Positions 45,347-54,779 are shown, counted from the stretch's first letter. The stretch is 64,000 nt of DNA from Endozoicomonas sp965261315 (GCA_965261315.1 CBDHDM010000150.1:1-64000), one strand, 5' to 3'. Program-made: numbers and translations. Notes: generated from the letters alone by a model not told the origin.

Positions 45347-45596
45347 TTTCTCTGCGAGCCTCATAACTAAAGGCTCTCCTCGGAATTATCTATTCACCTT
45401 TTGGGTGACCGGCTATAACGCTCTGCGGTTTTCTGAAAAATTTCAGCGCCCTCCGCTGCGTTGCGCCATTTGCCAAGGACTACGGCCATTGGCTGCATGA
45501 CGCGCCTTGCTGAGAACACTGAAATTCCCCAGAAAATCCGCATCCAATGCTGAATTTAGCCTGAACCAAACCATTAACCGGTATAACAAAGACAGT

Positions 45597-46199
45597 ATGA
45601 GCAACCTTATCGAGAGTAGTGCTGAATATCTTTCCACAACGTTCAGTGATGGTGATTTTGCCCACGGGAAGTTCCAGGGTATTGAGTTTGATGCCTGTAC
45701 GTTCGTGAATTGTGACTTTAGCGAGACGGTGTTTGAAAAGTGCCGGTTTATTGATTGCGAGTTTGAGAAGTGCAACCTCAGCCTGGTTAAGTTGAACTAC
45801 AGCCGGTTTTCGGATGTTGTCTTCAAAAACAGCAAGATCATTGGTGTGGACTGGACGAAGGTGGCCTGGCCCAATATTTCTGTGGCTTCGCCGATCCAGT
45901 TTTTCCAGTGCATTATCAATGACTCCTCTTTCTTTGGGCTGAGCTTAACCGAGATCACCCTGGAAGAGTGTAAGGCGCATGAAGTCGATTTCAGAGAAGG
46001 CGATTTCAGAGACGGTGTGTTCGATTATACCGATTTCACCAACAGTCTTTTCAGCAATACCAACCTATCTTCGGCCAGCTTTGCAGAGTCAACCAATTAC
46101 GACATTGATATCAACGTGAATAAGATAAAAAATGCCAAATTCTCCCGCCATGAGGCAATCCGGCTTTTAGCCAGCCTGGATATCGAACTGCTGGATTAG
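45597..46199 (+). CDS. Pentapeptide-repeat protein
   Basis: A protein of 200 residues from ATG 45597. Repeated A/C/S-(D/N)-(L/F)-x-x units, e.g. FDACTFVNCDFSETVFEKC and CEFEKCNLSLVKLNYSRF, predict a right-handed quadrilateral beta helix in two blocks split near residues 85-100. Qnr-type gyrase protectors share this form and size, but many pentapeptide proteins have other roles, so no resistance function is claimed. Confidence 0.85.
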   Translation: MSNLIESSAEYLSTTFSDGDFAHGKFQGIEFDACTFVNCDFSETVFEKCRFIDCEFEKCNLSLVKLNYSRFSDVVFKNSKIIGVDWTKVAWPNISVASPIQFFQCIINDSSFFGLSLTEITLEECKAHEVDFREGDFRDGVFDYTDFTNSLFSNTNLSSASFAESTNYDIDINVNKIKNAKFSRHEAIRLLASLDIELLD

Positions 46200-46361
46200 C
46201 GTTTTTGTGTCTTATAAATATTACTCTGTAAGTCAGTGGGCGTTTATTAAAAATAAGTCTATGCGACGTGGAGTTCTCTAGGGGGAGATGACCTATAGTC
46301 AATGACACCTATTTAGTAAAAATATCCACATTCCGATCAATTCATAGAGGAATTCATCTCG

Positions 46362-47180
46362 ATGAGCGTATTAGATGTTACCAGAGAATCTGGTGTCGCC
46401 ACTGCAGTATTGAATAACCCTCCCGCTAATGTGCTCACCATTGACTTGATCAACGAGGTCAATCAATTCCTTGCTTCTGTGGATAATGATCAGAGCACCA
46501 AAGTGGTGCTGTTAAAATCAGCGAATCCCCTGTTCTTTTCTGCCCATTTTGATTTGAATCTTATTAATGGCACACCAGAAGGGCATGCTGGCTGTATGGC
46601 ATTCAGCCAGATGATCAAGAGCCTGAAGCAGCTCAAGCCTCTTTCAATAGCGATAGTCGATGGTTGTGCCCGTGGTGGTGGTGATGAGTTTGTGATGGCG
46701 TGTGATCTTTCTTTCGGTACCGAGAATGCCGTTTTTGCCCAGCCAGAAATTGGTGTGAATATTCCTACGGGGGGGCAGGGTGGTGTGCAGTACGCGCGTC
46801 GTATGGGGCGGAGTAAGGCGCTGCAGTCTTTATTAACCGGGCGAGATCATTCTGCCCAGGAAGCCGAGCGATTAAATATTATCACCCAATATGTTCCCAA
46901 AGCGGATATGGACAGCTTTCTCGACAGTCAGCTTGCTGTGATTAGCAGTCTCGATCTTCGTGATATTGCGATGTATAAGGATATTGTGGCCACTTCCATT
47001 CTGGATGAAGATGCTGGTGTTGAGTTGGAACTGAAATACTTTCTGGACCGTGCCAGAGAAGAAAAATCACAAACCATCTTTAACGCTTTTCTTAAAAGTG
47101 GTGGCCAGACTGAACGTGAAGCTACCGACTTTATGGGTATTTTTGCCGACACCGTGGCTGAGTTAAGCCGACATTCTTAG
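46362..47180 (+). CDS. Enoyl-CoA hydratase/isomerase (crotonase) family protein
   Basis: A protein of 272 residues with AGAGGAATT upstream. Crotonase motifs: NNPPANVLTIDLINEV, AIVDGCARGGGDEFVMACD (oxyanion loop) and FAQPEIGVNIPTGGQGG. The Glu in PEIG corresponds to a catalytic-site region; the second Glu common in hydratases is in DEF of GGGDEF. It probably acts on an acyl-CoA; substrate unknown. It stands alone. Confidence 0.88.
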   Translation: MSVLDVTRESGVATAVLNNPPANVLTIDLINEVNQFLASVDNDQSTKVVLLKSANPLFFSAHFDLNLINGTPEGHAGCMAFSQMIKSLKQLKPLSIAIVDGCARGGGDEFVMACDLSFGTENAVFAQPEIGVNIPTGGQGGVQYARRMGRSKALQSLLTGRDHSAQEAERLNIITQYVPKADMDSFLDSQLAVISSLDLRDIAMYKDIVATSILDEDAGVELELKYFLDRAREEKSQTIFNAFLKSGGQTEREATDFMGIFADTVAELSRHS

Positions 47181-47308
47181 GGTAGAGGTTAAGGGCTTTC
47201 ATAAATGCTTCTGGGGGGCAATGCCAGTAAGATTACTGCTTGTCTCTGACCTATTGATTCAACCTAAATTCAGCAGTCAAATCTCCAGCTAAACTGTAAA
47301 CCTCAGTC

Positions 47309-47899
47309 ATGCTGAGGCCTACGAGATGGTTTTACCCCCCAAACAGTGAGTTGTCCGATTTCGAAAAAGACTCATTGGATACTTTCGAAGGAAAAGTACA
47401 TGTCGAGTGGGAATCCGGCGCATCTGTCACGGCAATGGGACAATTGGCTTTTTTTATTCAGCTTTTAAAGACCGGATACCGTTTTGAGCCCTGGGTCAAA
47501 GACTGCCCGCTTATCTACAAAAAGCAATAACGCGCCTGGAAAGCTCAATGTTCTTGGCATGAAAAAAGTCGTCAGTGATGATACAGCCAGAAGAGGTTTG
47601 AAAAAGAGGGTGTAAAATGGCTTCAAAAACATCTTCGATTGCCCAAATATTGCTGGCCGGAATTTGTTCGTGGTGATTGTGATTGGGGAAACGATCCGGT
47701 GATGACTGCGCTTGAAGAAGCAGGTTGCCATTATTTATTCAAAATGAAGAAGCCTGGAAATGTTAAGCAGGCTATCTGCCAGGCGCACTGCGGCGGAGGT
47801 TGGGTAAAATATGATAAACACTGGGAGGGTAAGGAGTCGGTCATTAAACTTACTGGCTGGAAAAAGAAATTAAAGAACGAAAAACAACACTGGCTTTAA
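47309..47899 (+). pseudogene. IS4-type DDE transposase remnant with internal deletion
   Basis: A first piece (LSDFEKDSLDTFEGKVHVEW, then AFFIQLLKTGYRFEPWVKDC) and a later piece in another frame (LPKYCWPEFVRGDCDWGNDP, then GWEGKES-like) belong to one transposase of the IS4/IS1380-like DDE group. Several hundred bases between them, with the first catalytic Asp, are missing and frames are broken near 47525-47640. Lies directly beside the end of the F-box/WD40 gene. Confidence 0.75.
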
Positions 47900-47924
47900 T
47901 TGAAGAGTCTGAAAACATCAAAGT

Positions 47925-49313
47925 CTAAGCAATGATTTTTCTTCTTTTTGGACGGGGGAGAGTGCGGGAATCCTTGCTCAGATCCCACACCTTTACGGTC
48001 TTGTCTGAAGAGCCGGACGCCAGCTGCCCATCGGCCAAGGGCGTCACTGACCACACCCAGTTGATATGCCCGTTCAGTGTTGCCACGCATTGCTGCCCGC
48101 CGGGCTTGCTCAGATCCCACACCTTTACGGTCTTGTCATCAGAGCCGGACGCCAGCCGCCCATCGGCCAAGGGCGTCACTGACCACACCCAGTTGGTATG
48201 CCCGTTCAGTGTTGCCACGCATTGCTGCCCGCCGGGCTTGCTCAGATCCCACACCTTTACGGTCTTGTCTGAAGAGCCGGACGCCAGCCGCCCATCGGCC
48301 AAGGGCGTCACTGAGCACACCATTTTGGTATGCCCGTTCAGTGTTGCCACGCATTGCTGCCCGTCGGGCTTGCTCAGATCCCACACCTTTACGGTCTGGT
48401 CAAAAGAGCCGGACGCCAGCCGCCCATCGGCCAAGGTCGTCACTGACCACACCCATTTGGTATGTCCGTTCAGTGTTGCCACGCATTGCTGCCCGTCGGG
48501 CTTGCTCAGATCCCACACCTTTACGGTCTGGTCATCAGAGCCGGACGCCAGCCGCCCATCGGCCAAGGGCGTCACTGACCACACCACGTTGGTATGCCCG
48601 TTCAGTGTTGCCACGCATTGCTGCCCGTCGGGCTTGCTCAGATCCCACACCTTTACGGTATTGTCTGAAGAGCCGGACGCCAGCCGCCCATCGGCCAAGG
48701 GCGTGACTGAGCACACCACGTTGGTATGCCCGTTCAGTGTTGCCACGCATTGCTGCCCGTTGGGCTTGCTCAGATCCCACACCTTTACGGTCTGGTCTGA
48801 AGAGCCGGACGCCAGCCACCCATCGGCCAAGGTCGTCACTGAGTTCACCAAGTTGGTATGTCCGTTCAGTGTTGCCACGCATTGCTGCTGGGTATTATTG
48901 CCCAGAGAAGTCAGGTATTTATTGCTTTCGACTCGATGATAAGCAAGCCGTGACAAAGGGTCATTAACTTCAAGGTTTGGAACAGGAGGTATATTCCTGT
49001 GTTCAATGTTTTTTCTATACGCTTCAACAGCAGTGCCAAAATATCGACCGGATATGATTTTCAGTTTTTCTTCTGTGTTAAAAAATCTGGAAATTCGCCT
49101 GTTTGTTAACGCCAAGCGTCTAATATCATCCAAAGGCAGGTCGTTAGCAACCCTAAGCAAGAGTTCATCGGGCAAGGCCACTAAAGGCGATACCTCTTCC
49201 TGGGGAACAACCGAAACCCCCTCGGCAGTCTTTTCTCCTGCCTGGTTGCCAGACGAGTTTTCTGGCGAGAAGCCGTGAGAGGAAGTGGTATAATTAGTAT
49301 TAGTTATATTCAT
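47925..49313 (-). CDS. F-box and seven-WD40-repeat protein with an NLS-like tail
   Basis: A protein of 462 residues. Residues 1-44 are a polar Ser/Thr/Asn-rich leader without signal peptide. Residues about 46-85 read LPDELLLRVANDLPLDDIRR then LALTNRRISRFF, a clear F-box-like motif that in eukaryotes binds Skp1. After a linker (86-141) come seven 44-residue WD40 repeats (142-449; each QQCVATLNGH...GRLASGS-D-TVKVWD), enough for one closed beta propeller. The last residues PRPKRRKIIA contain a classical basic nuclear-targeting pattern. The layout is that of SCF ubiquitin-ligase substrate receptors such as Fbw7 or beta-TrCP. No ribosome-binding site is obvious at ATG 49313. Delivery to a host cell is inference. 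Confidence 0.88.
   Translation of the reverse strand: MNITNTNYTTSSHGFSPENSSGNQAGEKTAEGVSVVPQEEVSPLVALPDELLLRVANDLPLDDIRRLALTNRRISRFFNTEEKLKIISGRYFGTAVEAYRKNIEHRNIPPVPNLEVNDPLSRLAYHRVESNKYLTSLGNNTQQQCVATLNGHTNLVNSVTTLADGWLASGSSDQTVKVWDLSKPNGQQCVATLNGHTNVVCSVTPLADGRLASGSSDNTVKVWDLSKPDGQQCVATLNGHTNVVWSVTPLADGRLASGSDDQTVKVWDLSKPDGQQCVATLNGHTKWVWSVTTLADGRLASGSFDQTVKVWDLSKPDGQQCVATLNGHTKMVCSVTPLADGRLASGSSDKTVKVWDLSKPGGQQCVATLNGHTNWVWSVTPLADGRLASGSDDKTVKVWDLSKPGGQQCVATLNGHINWVWSVTPLADGQLASGSSDKTVKVWDLSKDSRTLPRPKRRKIIA
47967..48891 (-). repeat. Seven tandem 132-bp WD40-coding repeats
   Basis: Seven in-frame 132-bp units, almost identical at the DNA level (for example CAGATCCCACACCTTTACGG recurs every 132 bases on the plus strand). 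Differences cluster at codons for residues 12, 13, 15, 30 and 32 of the unit. This points to recent duplication or gene conversion between repeats. Confidence 0.92.
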
Positions 49314-49439
49314 ACGGTGTATGACCGATAAAATGCACTTTAATTCCTTTTAGGAATACAATAGTGAGTCTGCATCACTCAGCCCAATAAAGGGTAAAGC
49401 CCTGTTCGCCTTCCAACCCGACTCAAAACACTGTTTCAA

Positions 49440-50285
49440 AAGAACAACTCATGGTGGCGATTCTACGAAAAATACAAACAGCGTATGCGCTCCGCCATCA
49501 CTGATAACGTCATCAAGATGCTCAGCTGCGGGATGACCGTTCGGGGGCTATGCGGTGTTCGAGTGCAGCAACACAGAATGTAGCCATCAGAAGAAAATCG
49601 GTTTCAGTTGTAAAAGCCGGTTCTGCCCAACCTGCGGCAAGAAACTCACCGACCAGAGGATAGAACAACAGAAAACCATTCTGCCGGATACCCAATGGCC
49701 ACACATCACCTTCACCATGCCCTCACAACTCTGGGTGATATTCCTATACAACCGCAGCCTGTTAGGCAGCCTAAGTGGTCTGGCCAATGATAATCGACGA
49801 TGGAAGACTCTGTATTTCTGTAAAAAAACACTCATACCTATGTGGCGGTATGAAGTCATCAATTTACTTCGTCGAACTTTCAACATTATGAGAAATCGTG
49901 GATCGTTCACTTTGCCAGGCCCAGTAAGAACCATCACCGTAACATCAAATACCTTGGACGTTATTTAAAGCGTCCAGCCCTGTCCATGAGCCGCCTGAAG
50001 CACTATGACGGTGAGGAGGTAATCTTCAGCTATCTGAACCATACCACAAAACAATATCTGCGTTTTCCCAGCGGAATAGATGACTTCATTAAGCGTTTGG
50101 TGCAACACATTCCGGACACAGGCTTTCGAATGATCCGTTACTATGGTTTCCTTGCCACCCGCGTACGATCAAAACTGCTGCCTACGGTTTACGACCTTAA
50201 TCTCGTATTACCCGGCATTTACAGTTTTGGTAAAATACAGATAATCGATCAGCCAGATAAATTACCCGATAGTATACGTCAATAA
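49440..50285 (+). pseudogene. IS91-family transposase remnant
   Basis: Pieces in three frames: NNSWWRFYEKYKQRM (about 49447-49540), the Cys-rich zinc segment FECSNTECSHQKK...CKSRFCPTCGKK with FTMPSQLW (49555-49800), MWRYEVINLLRR (about 49840), then NIKYLGRYLKRPALS with the tyrosine region of IS91 Y2 transposases and MSRLKHYDGEEVIF to TAA 50285. The core between ANDN and RRWKTLYF is deleted. Non-functional. Confidence 0.8.
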
Positions 50286-50348
50286 GTTATCTATCGGTGC
50301 CTTGAAATTCCTATGCATTAAACGGCCAGCGGATTGACCTTGATCAGA

Positions 50349-50969
50349 TCAGGTTACCGCCTCATTGAACTCCAACTCATGAACCAGCTGGAAATCTGCC
50401 ACGAGCTGCTCCCACTCGCTCCTGTCCAGCTGGTAGGATACAGCAGACATATCATCTTTATATTGGGCTTCAACAAAATCCACGTAATAGAAAGGATCTC
50501 CCTCCCCATAAACGCCTTCGACATAGAAGTCAGTTCCACCCTCTGCTAAGCGGGATATGTAGGTTCCTTCCTCAGGCATCGTGTTACAGGGAAGTCCAAT
50601 TTCATTATTTTCAAATGCAAATGTCAGTAAGGGGTTGTCATCCTCGTGTATAGAGACGATTTTTTTATGGTTGTTCTCTGTCAGAAAGTCGTGAAGCTGA
50701 GGTCTTTCAATGTCTGATACCATCGCCTTGAGATCATCAAAAGAGACAGCTGCATACACCGTCATGCTCTGAGTCTGAATAAGCAGCGCTTCAGTTTCCG
50801 ATAATTGACTTAAAATCTTTTTCGGTGGCTCCGCACTTTGAATGTGTTGAAGCACCTTGGAACGGACAACGTCCTCCACTGCTGTTTCAGGATGGCGTTT
50901 GTATTTCTGGGTGGCATTTTTTACCACCTTGGCTTTAGCCGCTTTCTGTTTTTTTGCTTTTCTCCGCAT
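50349..50969 (-). CDS. Hypothetical protein with a Lys-rich N-terminus
   Basis: A protein of 206 residues. Residues 1-30 are strongly basic (MRRKAKKQKAAKAKVVKNAT), the rest is acidic with a helical segment (ETALLIQTQ-like) and an aromatic C-terminal part (EGDPFYYVDFVEAQY). No signal peptide or membrane segment, and no family recognised. It lies between the IS91 remnant and ssrA. The charge split (basic head, acidic body) is unusual. Confidence 0.55.
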   Translation of the reverse strand: MRRKAKKQKAAKAKVVKNATQKYKRHPETAVEDVVRSKVLQHIQSAEPPKKILSQLSETEALLIQTQSMTVYAAVSFDDLKAMVSDIERPQLHDFLTENNHKKIVSIHEDDNPLLTFAFENNEIGLPCNTMPEEGTYISRLAEGGTDFYVEGVYGEGDPFYYVDFVEAQYKDDMSAVSYQLDRSEWEQLVADFQLVHELEFNEAVT

Positions 50970-51092
50970 TATTCGAAGTGAATTTCTATTGACTTAGATC
51001 AGGTTTTTGAGGACTTGCAAGATTGGCGACCTGTGTAACAGTAGGCGAAAGAAATAGGAATAGTCCGATCGGCCAGAGGTTTGGGGGAATGG

Positions 51093-51596
51093 ATGCAGCA
51101 TTCAGTTTATGAGCAATACCTTGTGACAGGCAGTACGGGGAACAACCATCAAGCACAATTCATCGTGCTGGTGGATTCAGAGAAGCCCGTCCAAAGCAAC
51201 TCGACTATTTTGCTGGAAGTGGAAGATCTGCTCATGATCGGCAAATACCACCACAACAATGGACTGCATATTTTCATACCAGAGGGAAAGTCGTATGCCG
51301 AAATGCAACTGCCTGATACCCGATCAATAAGAGGTCAGGTCATCGGAAGATTTGAGCCCAGAAGAGTGATGGTGAAACCGGAAGAAATGAGCACAAAGAA
51401 AAACAGCATTTCCAACGACCTCATTTCAAAAGGCTGTCAAAAATGCTGTCATTCTGATGCCAAATGTGGGCATTTAAATGCCAACTTAAGACTATCGCTC
51501 TTTTGCAACTACTTGATTTTAAATAAATATTTGGTGGAGGCGGCGGGACTTGAACCCGCGTCCGCCAGCTCTACGCCTTCGGCTCTACATGCTTAG
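51093..51596 (+). CDS. Hypothetical protein running into ssrA on the other strand
   Basis: From ATG 51093 (GGGGGA 5 bases upstream). The first 90 residues look real: FIVLVDSEKPVQSNSTILLE, HIFIPEGKSYAEMQLPDTRS and IRGQVIGRF recall the beta-rich C-terminal half of S24/LexA-type peptidases, without clear Ser/Lys catalytic residues. The last 20-odd residues (LVEAAGLEPASASS...) are antisense to the tmRNA 3' end and are probably not original, so the gene seems cut off next to ssrA. Confidence 0.4.
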   Translation: MQHSVYEQYLVTGSTGNNHQAQFIVLVDSEKPVQSNSTILLEVEDLLMIGKYHHNNGLHIFIPEGKSYAEMQLPDTRSIRGQVIGRFEPRRVMVKPEEMSTKKNSISNDLISKGCQKCCHSDAKCGHLNANLRLSLFCNYLILNKYLVEAAGLEPASASSTPSALHA

Positions 51597-51899
51597 TTTC
51601 CGTTTTTAAATTAACGCAGCACGACCCAACGGTCAGGGTGAACCACGCGATCCTGAAAGGTTTTAATCCAACAGCTACAGGAAAACTGATGTGACGATTC
51701 TATTTTCGATTGCGATCATTTCCACCACAATAGACAAAACAGAGTGATCGGGAGACGGCTGTTATTAGGCAGCCATAGCTCCGTGGTAGCTATTATCGTT
51801 AGCAACTAATACGTTTGTAGTGTTTTGATTAACGAGCGTCACTACACGCTCGACATGCACCTTAGGTTTCGTAACCGTCGTCGAATCCTGATCGCCCCC
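51532..51899 (-). ncRNA. ssrA: Transfer-messenger RNA (tmRNA)
   Basis: Read on the minus strand the RNA starts GGGGGCGATCAGGATTCGAC and ends in a T-arm GGACGCGGGTTCAAGTCCCG and CCGCCTCCACCA; 5' GGGGGCG pairs with 3' CGCCTCC (one G-U). It is about 368 nt. The tag frame at 51803-51768 encodes ANDNSYHGAMAA followed by TAATAA, with resume codon GCT. tmRNA with SmpB frees stalled ribosomes and tags the peptide for degradation. smpB lies 306 bases away on the same strand. The tag ends in AMAA in place of the usual ALAA. Confidence 0.95.
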
Positions 51900-52205
51900 A
51901 GTAACAAAACACTTGTCGTATTTATGCCAAAAATTAATAATAAATGCAACCGTGATTAGTACATAAGTACTTTTACACTTTCAAAAAAGTCTATTGTCGT
52001 TAAAATATTTCTGAGAAAAGACTGCAACTGACTTTTATATGAGTTTATAAACCAAGATGGAGTCAAAAGGCAGAAAGGGATATCTCGAAAGCATTTTTTT
52101 TGGAACCACAAAGAACTTAACAAAGAGTGCAATATCAGGAGGAAAATTAAGAAGGATAAGGAGAAGTTATCGGCACACAGTGAGGCTGTGTGCCTGAAGG
52201 GGTTT

Positions 52206-52685
52206 TCAGCCGCGGTGCATGACCCGCTGCTTTTCAATATTCCATTCACGCTCTTTCGTGGCGGCACGTTTATCAAATTCCTTCTTGCCTCGCGCGAGTG
52301 CAATCTGGCATTTGATCAAATGACCTTTCCAGTACAGCTTGGTAGCGATACAGGTGTGGCCCTTCTGCTGGGTTTCAGAAAACAGCCTTGCCAGCTCTCG
52401 TTGATGGAGCAGCAGTTTTCGATCACGCAGCGGATCCGCTACCACATGGGTAGACGCCGTGGTTAATGGAGTGATCTGGGCACCAATCAGCCAGGCTTCG
52501 CCATCTTTCAGCAGGACGTAGCTGTCCACCAGCTGAACCTTGCCCTGCCGAAGGCTTTTCACCTCCCAGCCAGCAAGGGACAGACCTGCTTCGAAAGTTT
52601 CGTCAATGTGATAGTCATGACGGGCTTTCTTGTTGACGACGATGGATGAATCGCCCTGTTTGCCTTTCTTTGAACTTTTTGCCAT
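52206..52685 (-). CDS. smpB: SsrA-binding protein
   Basis: A protein of 159 residues from ATG 52685. SmpB hallmarks: VVNKKARHDYHIDETFEAGL, LAGWEVKSLRQGKVQL, HQRELARLF and the basic C-terminal RGKKEFDKRAATKEREW. It binds the tRNA-like part of tmRNA and places it in stalled ribosomes. The gene is next to ssrA and starts the conserved smpB-ratA-rnfH-bamE-fur neighbourhood. Confidence 0.97.
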   Translation of the reverse strand: MAKSSKKGKQGDSSIVVNKKARHDYHIDETFEAGLSLAGWEVKSLRQGKVQLVDSYVLLKDGEAWLIGAQITPLTTASTHVVADPLRDRKLLLHQRELARLFSETQQKGHTCIATKLYWKGHLIKCQIALARGKKEFDKRAATKEREWNIEKQRVMHRG

Positions 52686-53216
52686 GGCGCGGATTATAGG
52701 AGCAGCTTGATGTAAAGTCACTTATTCTGGGGGATCCGAACCGGTTTCGACAATAGCGTCGGATCAATGAATGTTTAGCATAGTGAATATTACTGCATTT
52801 AATAACCACCGTATTCAAAAAATTCTATTTTTCCCACCTGGACGGCAAAAACGGTTGAGATGTAATGTCTAACCGGTACAATGGCACCAACCCTTTCCTA
52901 TCTTCTTCGTATTTCGGATAGCAGGCTGTTTCGATTGGGGTAGTCTTTATCACTGGTTATACGGGTTGGGGATTTACGCTGTTCCCGTGAAAGTCTCGCG
53001 AGGCAACAATTTAAGAAGCCGTCTGAAAAGCAGAGTAACTGCTTTGGTGTTCGACAACTAATCTTGAAAAGATGCCTTTATAAGAGAATCCCTGCTGTTT
53101 GTATCAGTACGTGATTTACAACAGAGCATCACTTTTTCTCCCCCGTTGTTCGACGTTTTACCAGCCTTTCAAACGGCCTCTGAGCTCACAGAATAATTCG
53201 ACTCTTTGGGGAACTC
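52686..53216. other. Intergenic region, no gene seen
   Basis: 531 bases between divergent smpB and the NSS transporter. It includes a small hairpin GATCCGA...TCGGATC (52733-52766) and otherwise no clear gene or RNA. Promoters of both flanking genes must lie here. Confidence 0.5.
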
Positions 53217-54578
53217 ATGTCTGGACAAAATCCAACGACATCGAACAAAACCTGGGCCAATCGCTGGACCTTTTTGCTCGCCGCAGCAGGCTCTGCCATC
53301 GGTCTGGGCAACATCTGGAAATTTCCTTACATCGCCGGGCAATACGGTGGTGGCGCCTTCGTCATGCTCTACCTGCTCTGCATCGCTATTATGGGTGTTC
53401 CACTACTGATGGCAGAGACCGCCATTGGCCGTCATACCCGTCTGAGCCCACTTAACGCCATTAAAAAACTCACCAGCGACCTGGGGGCTTCAAAGCTCTG
53501 GGGGATTGTTGGCTGGATGGGCATGCTGGCCGGCTTCCTGATTCTTTCGTTCTACAGTGTGATCGCGGGTTGGTCGCTCTCCTACGCCTGGGATATTGTC
53601 ACCGGCGCCTTTAACGGTATGACCACTGACCAGGTAGGTGATGCCTTTGGTGGACTGGTGTCATCAGCGCCACGTCAGATTTTCTGGCACACCACCTTTA
53701 TGCTGATAACGCTGGTGATTACCGCCCGCGGCATCCACAAAGGCCTTGAGAAAGGTCTACAGGTGATGATGCCCCGCCCTGTTCGCACTGCTGCTCGTCA
53801 TGCTGGGTTACAGTATGCTGGAGACCGGTCAGTTTATGCGTGGCTTCAACTTTATGTTCTCGGTGGATTTCTCCAAGGTGACCGGTGAAGCCTTTGTCGC
53901 GGCGCTTGGGCAGGCCTTCTTTACCCTGAGCCTGGGTATGTGCTGTCTGATGGCCTACGGTGCCTACATGCCGGCGAATAATTCCATTCCAAGAACTGCC
54001 ATCAATGTTGCGGCACTGGATACGCTGATGGCAATCATCTCTGGCCTGATCGTTTTCCCGATCGTATTTGCTTACGGACTGGAGCCTTCTGCAGGCCCGG
54101 GCCTGCTGTTTGTTTCTCTGACGGCTGCCTTTGTACACATGCCAATGGGTGAACTGTTTGGCTTCCTGTTCTTTGTCCTGGTGGGTATTGCAGCACTGAG
54201 TTCTGCGATCTCTCTGGTTGAACCGGCCCTGGCCTGGCTGGTTGAACGCACACCGCTGAGCCGTACCGTGGCAACAGCAATTCTCTGTGCAGCCATCTGG
54301 TTTGTGGGCCTGGGTACGGTGTTCTCCATGAGTGGTGATCTGACCTTCACCCTGTTCGATAAGAACTTCTTTGATCTGCTGGATTACTTCACCAGTAATA
54401 TCCTGTTTGCCGGTGGGTGGTCTGTTGATCTCTATCTTTGCCGGTTGGGTAATGAAGCGTTCCACCCTGATGAAAGAGCTGGGTCTCAGTGTCGGTGTGT
54501 TCAACCTGTGGCGCGCCATGATCCGCGTAGTTGTGCCGCTGTGTGGTGTTGACAGTGTTGATTACCACGTTGTTCTAA
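53217..54578 (+). CDS. Neurotransmitter:sodium symporter (NSS) family transporter, three frameshifts
   Basis: The N-terminal part has the NSS signature RWTFLLAAAGSAIGLGNIWK and FPYIAGQYGGGAF that binds sodium and substrate. Later pieces (GQAFFTLSLGMCCLMAYGAY; FVLVGIAALSSAISLVEPAL) continue the LeuT-type fold. Frames change by +1 near 53772 (CCCC), 54406 (TTT) and about 54540; removing three bases gives 452 residues, the normal family size, ending at TAA 54576. Members import amino acids with sodium. Because all shifts are extra bases and the rest is clean, an assembly error is more likely than decay. Confidence 0.8.
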
Positions 54579-54609
54579 GTAAGGCTGAGTTGTAAAACGA
54601 TTCCTTTTT

Positions 54610-54681
54610 CACCACAGAGACACAAAGGCACGGAGAAGAGCTTTTCTTTTCTCAGTGTCTTTGTGACTTTGTGGTAAAGAA
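54610..54681. repeat. Imperfect palindromic intergenic repeat
   Basis: ACCACAGAGACACAAAGGCA on the left pairs with a right arm whose complement reads ACCACAAAGTCACAAAGACA, forming a long imperfect hairpin of about 30-bp arms around TTTTC. This resembles widespread dispersed palindromes; it may also end transcription of the NSS gene. Confidence 0.65.
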
Positions 54682-54779
54682 AGAGATTCAAGACAGCCCC
54701 TCCTTCTTGAGCACTGTCTATTAATTCGAAGGCCGGAATGGGTTATCCTATCCGGCCTTTTTTATGAAACGCCTGTTCT

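Noticed and set aside
45443..45545. Ankyrin-like fragment (GRSPWQMAQRSGG) on the minus strand
   Set aside because: A single weak motif in a short frame next to the pentapeptide gene; insufficient for a repeat call.
47932..48939. A 335-codon open frame on the plus strand across the WD40 repeats
   Set aside because: It is the antisense reading of seven identical 132-bp units and repeats a meaningless 44-residue block; the minus strand encodes a canonical WD40 protein.
50349..50549. Small overlapping frames opposite the gene at 50349-50969
   Set aside because: No ribosome-binding site and no composition different from antisense reading.
52730..52766. Second tmRNA-like 5' end (GGGGGATCCGAACCGGTTTCGAC)
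   Set aside because: It resembles some tmRNA starts, but no tag frame, T-arm or CCA end follows; the intact ssrA is at 51532-51899. Only a small hairpin is supported.
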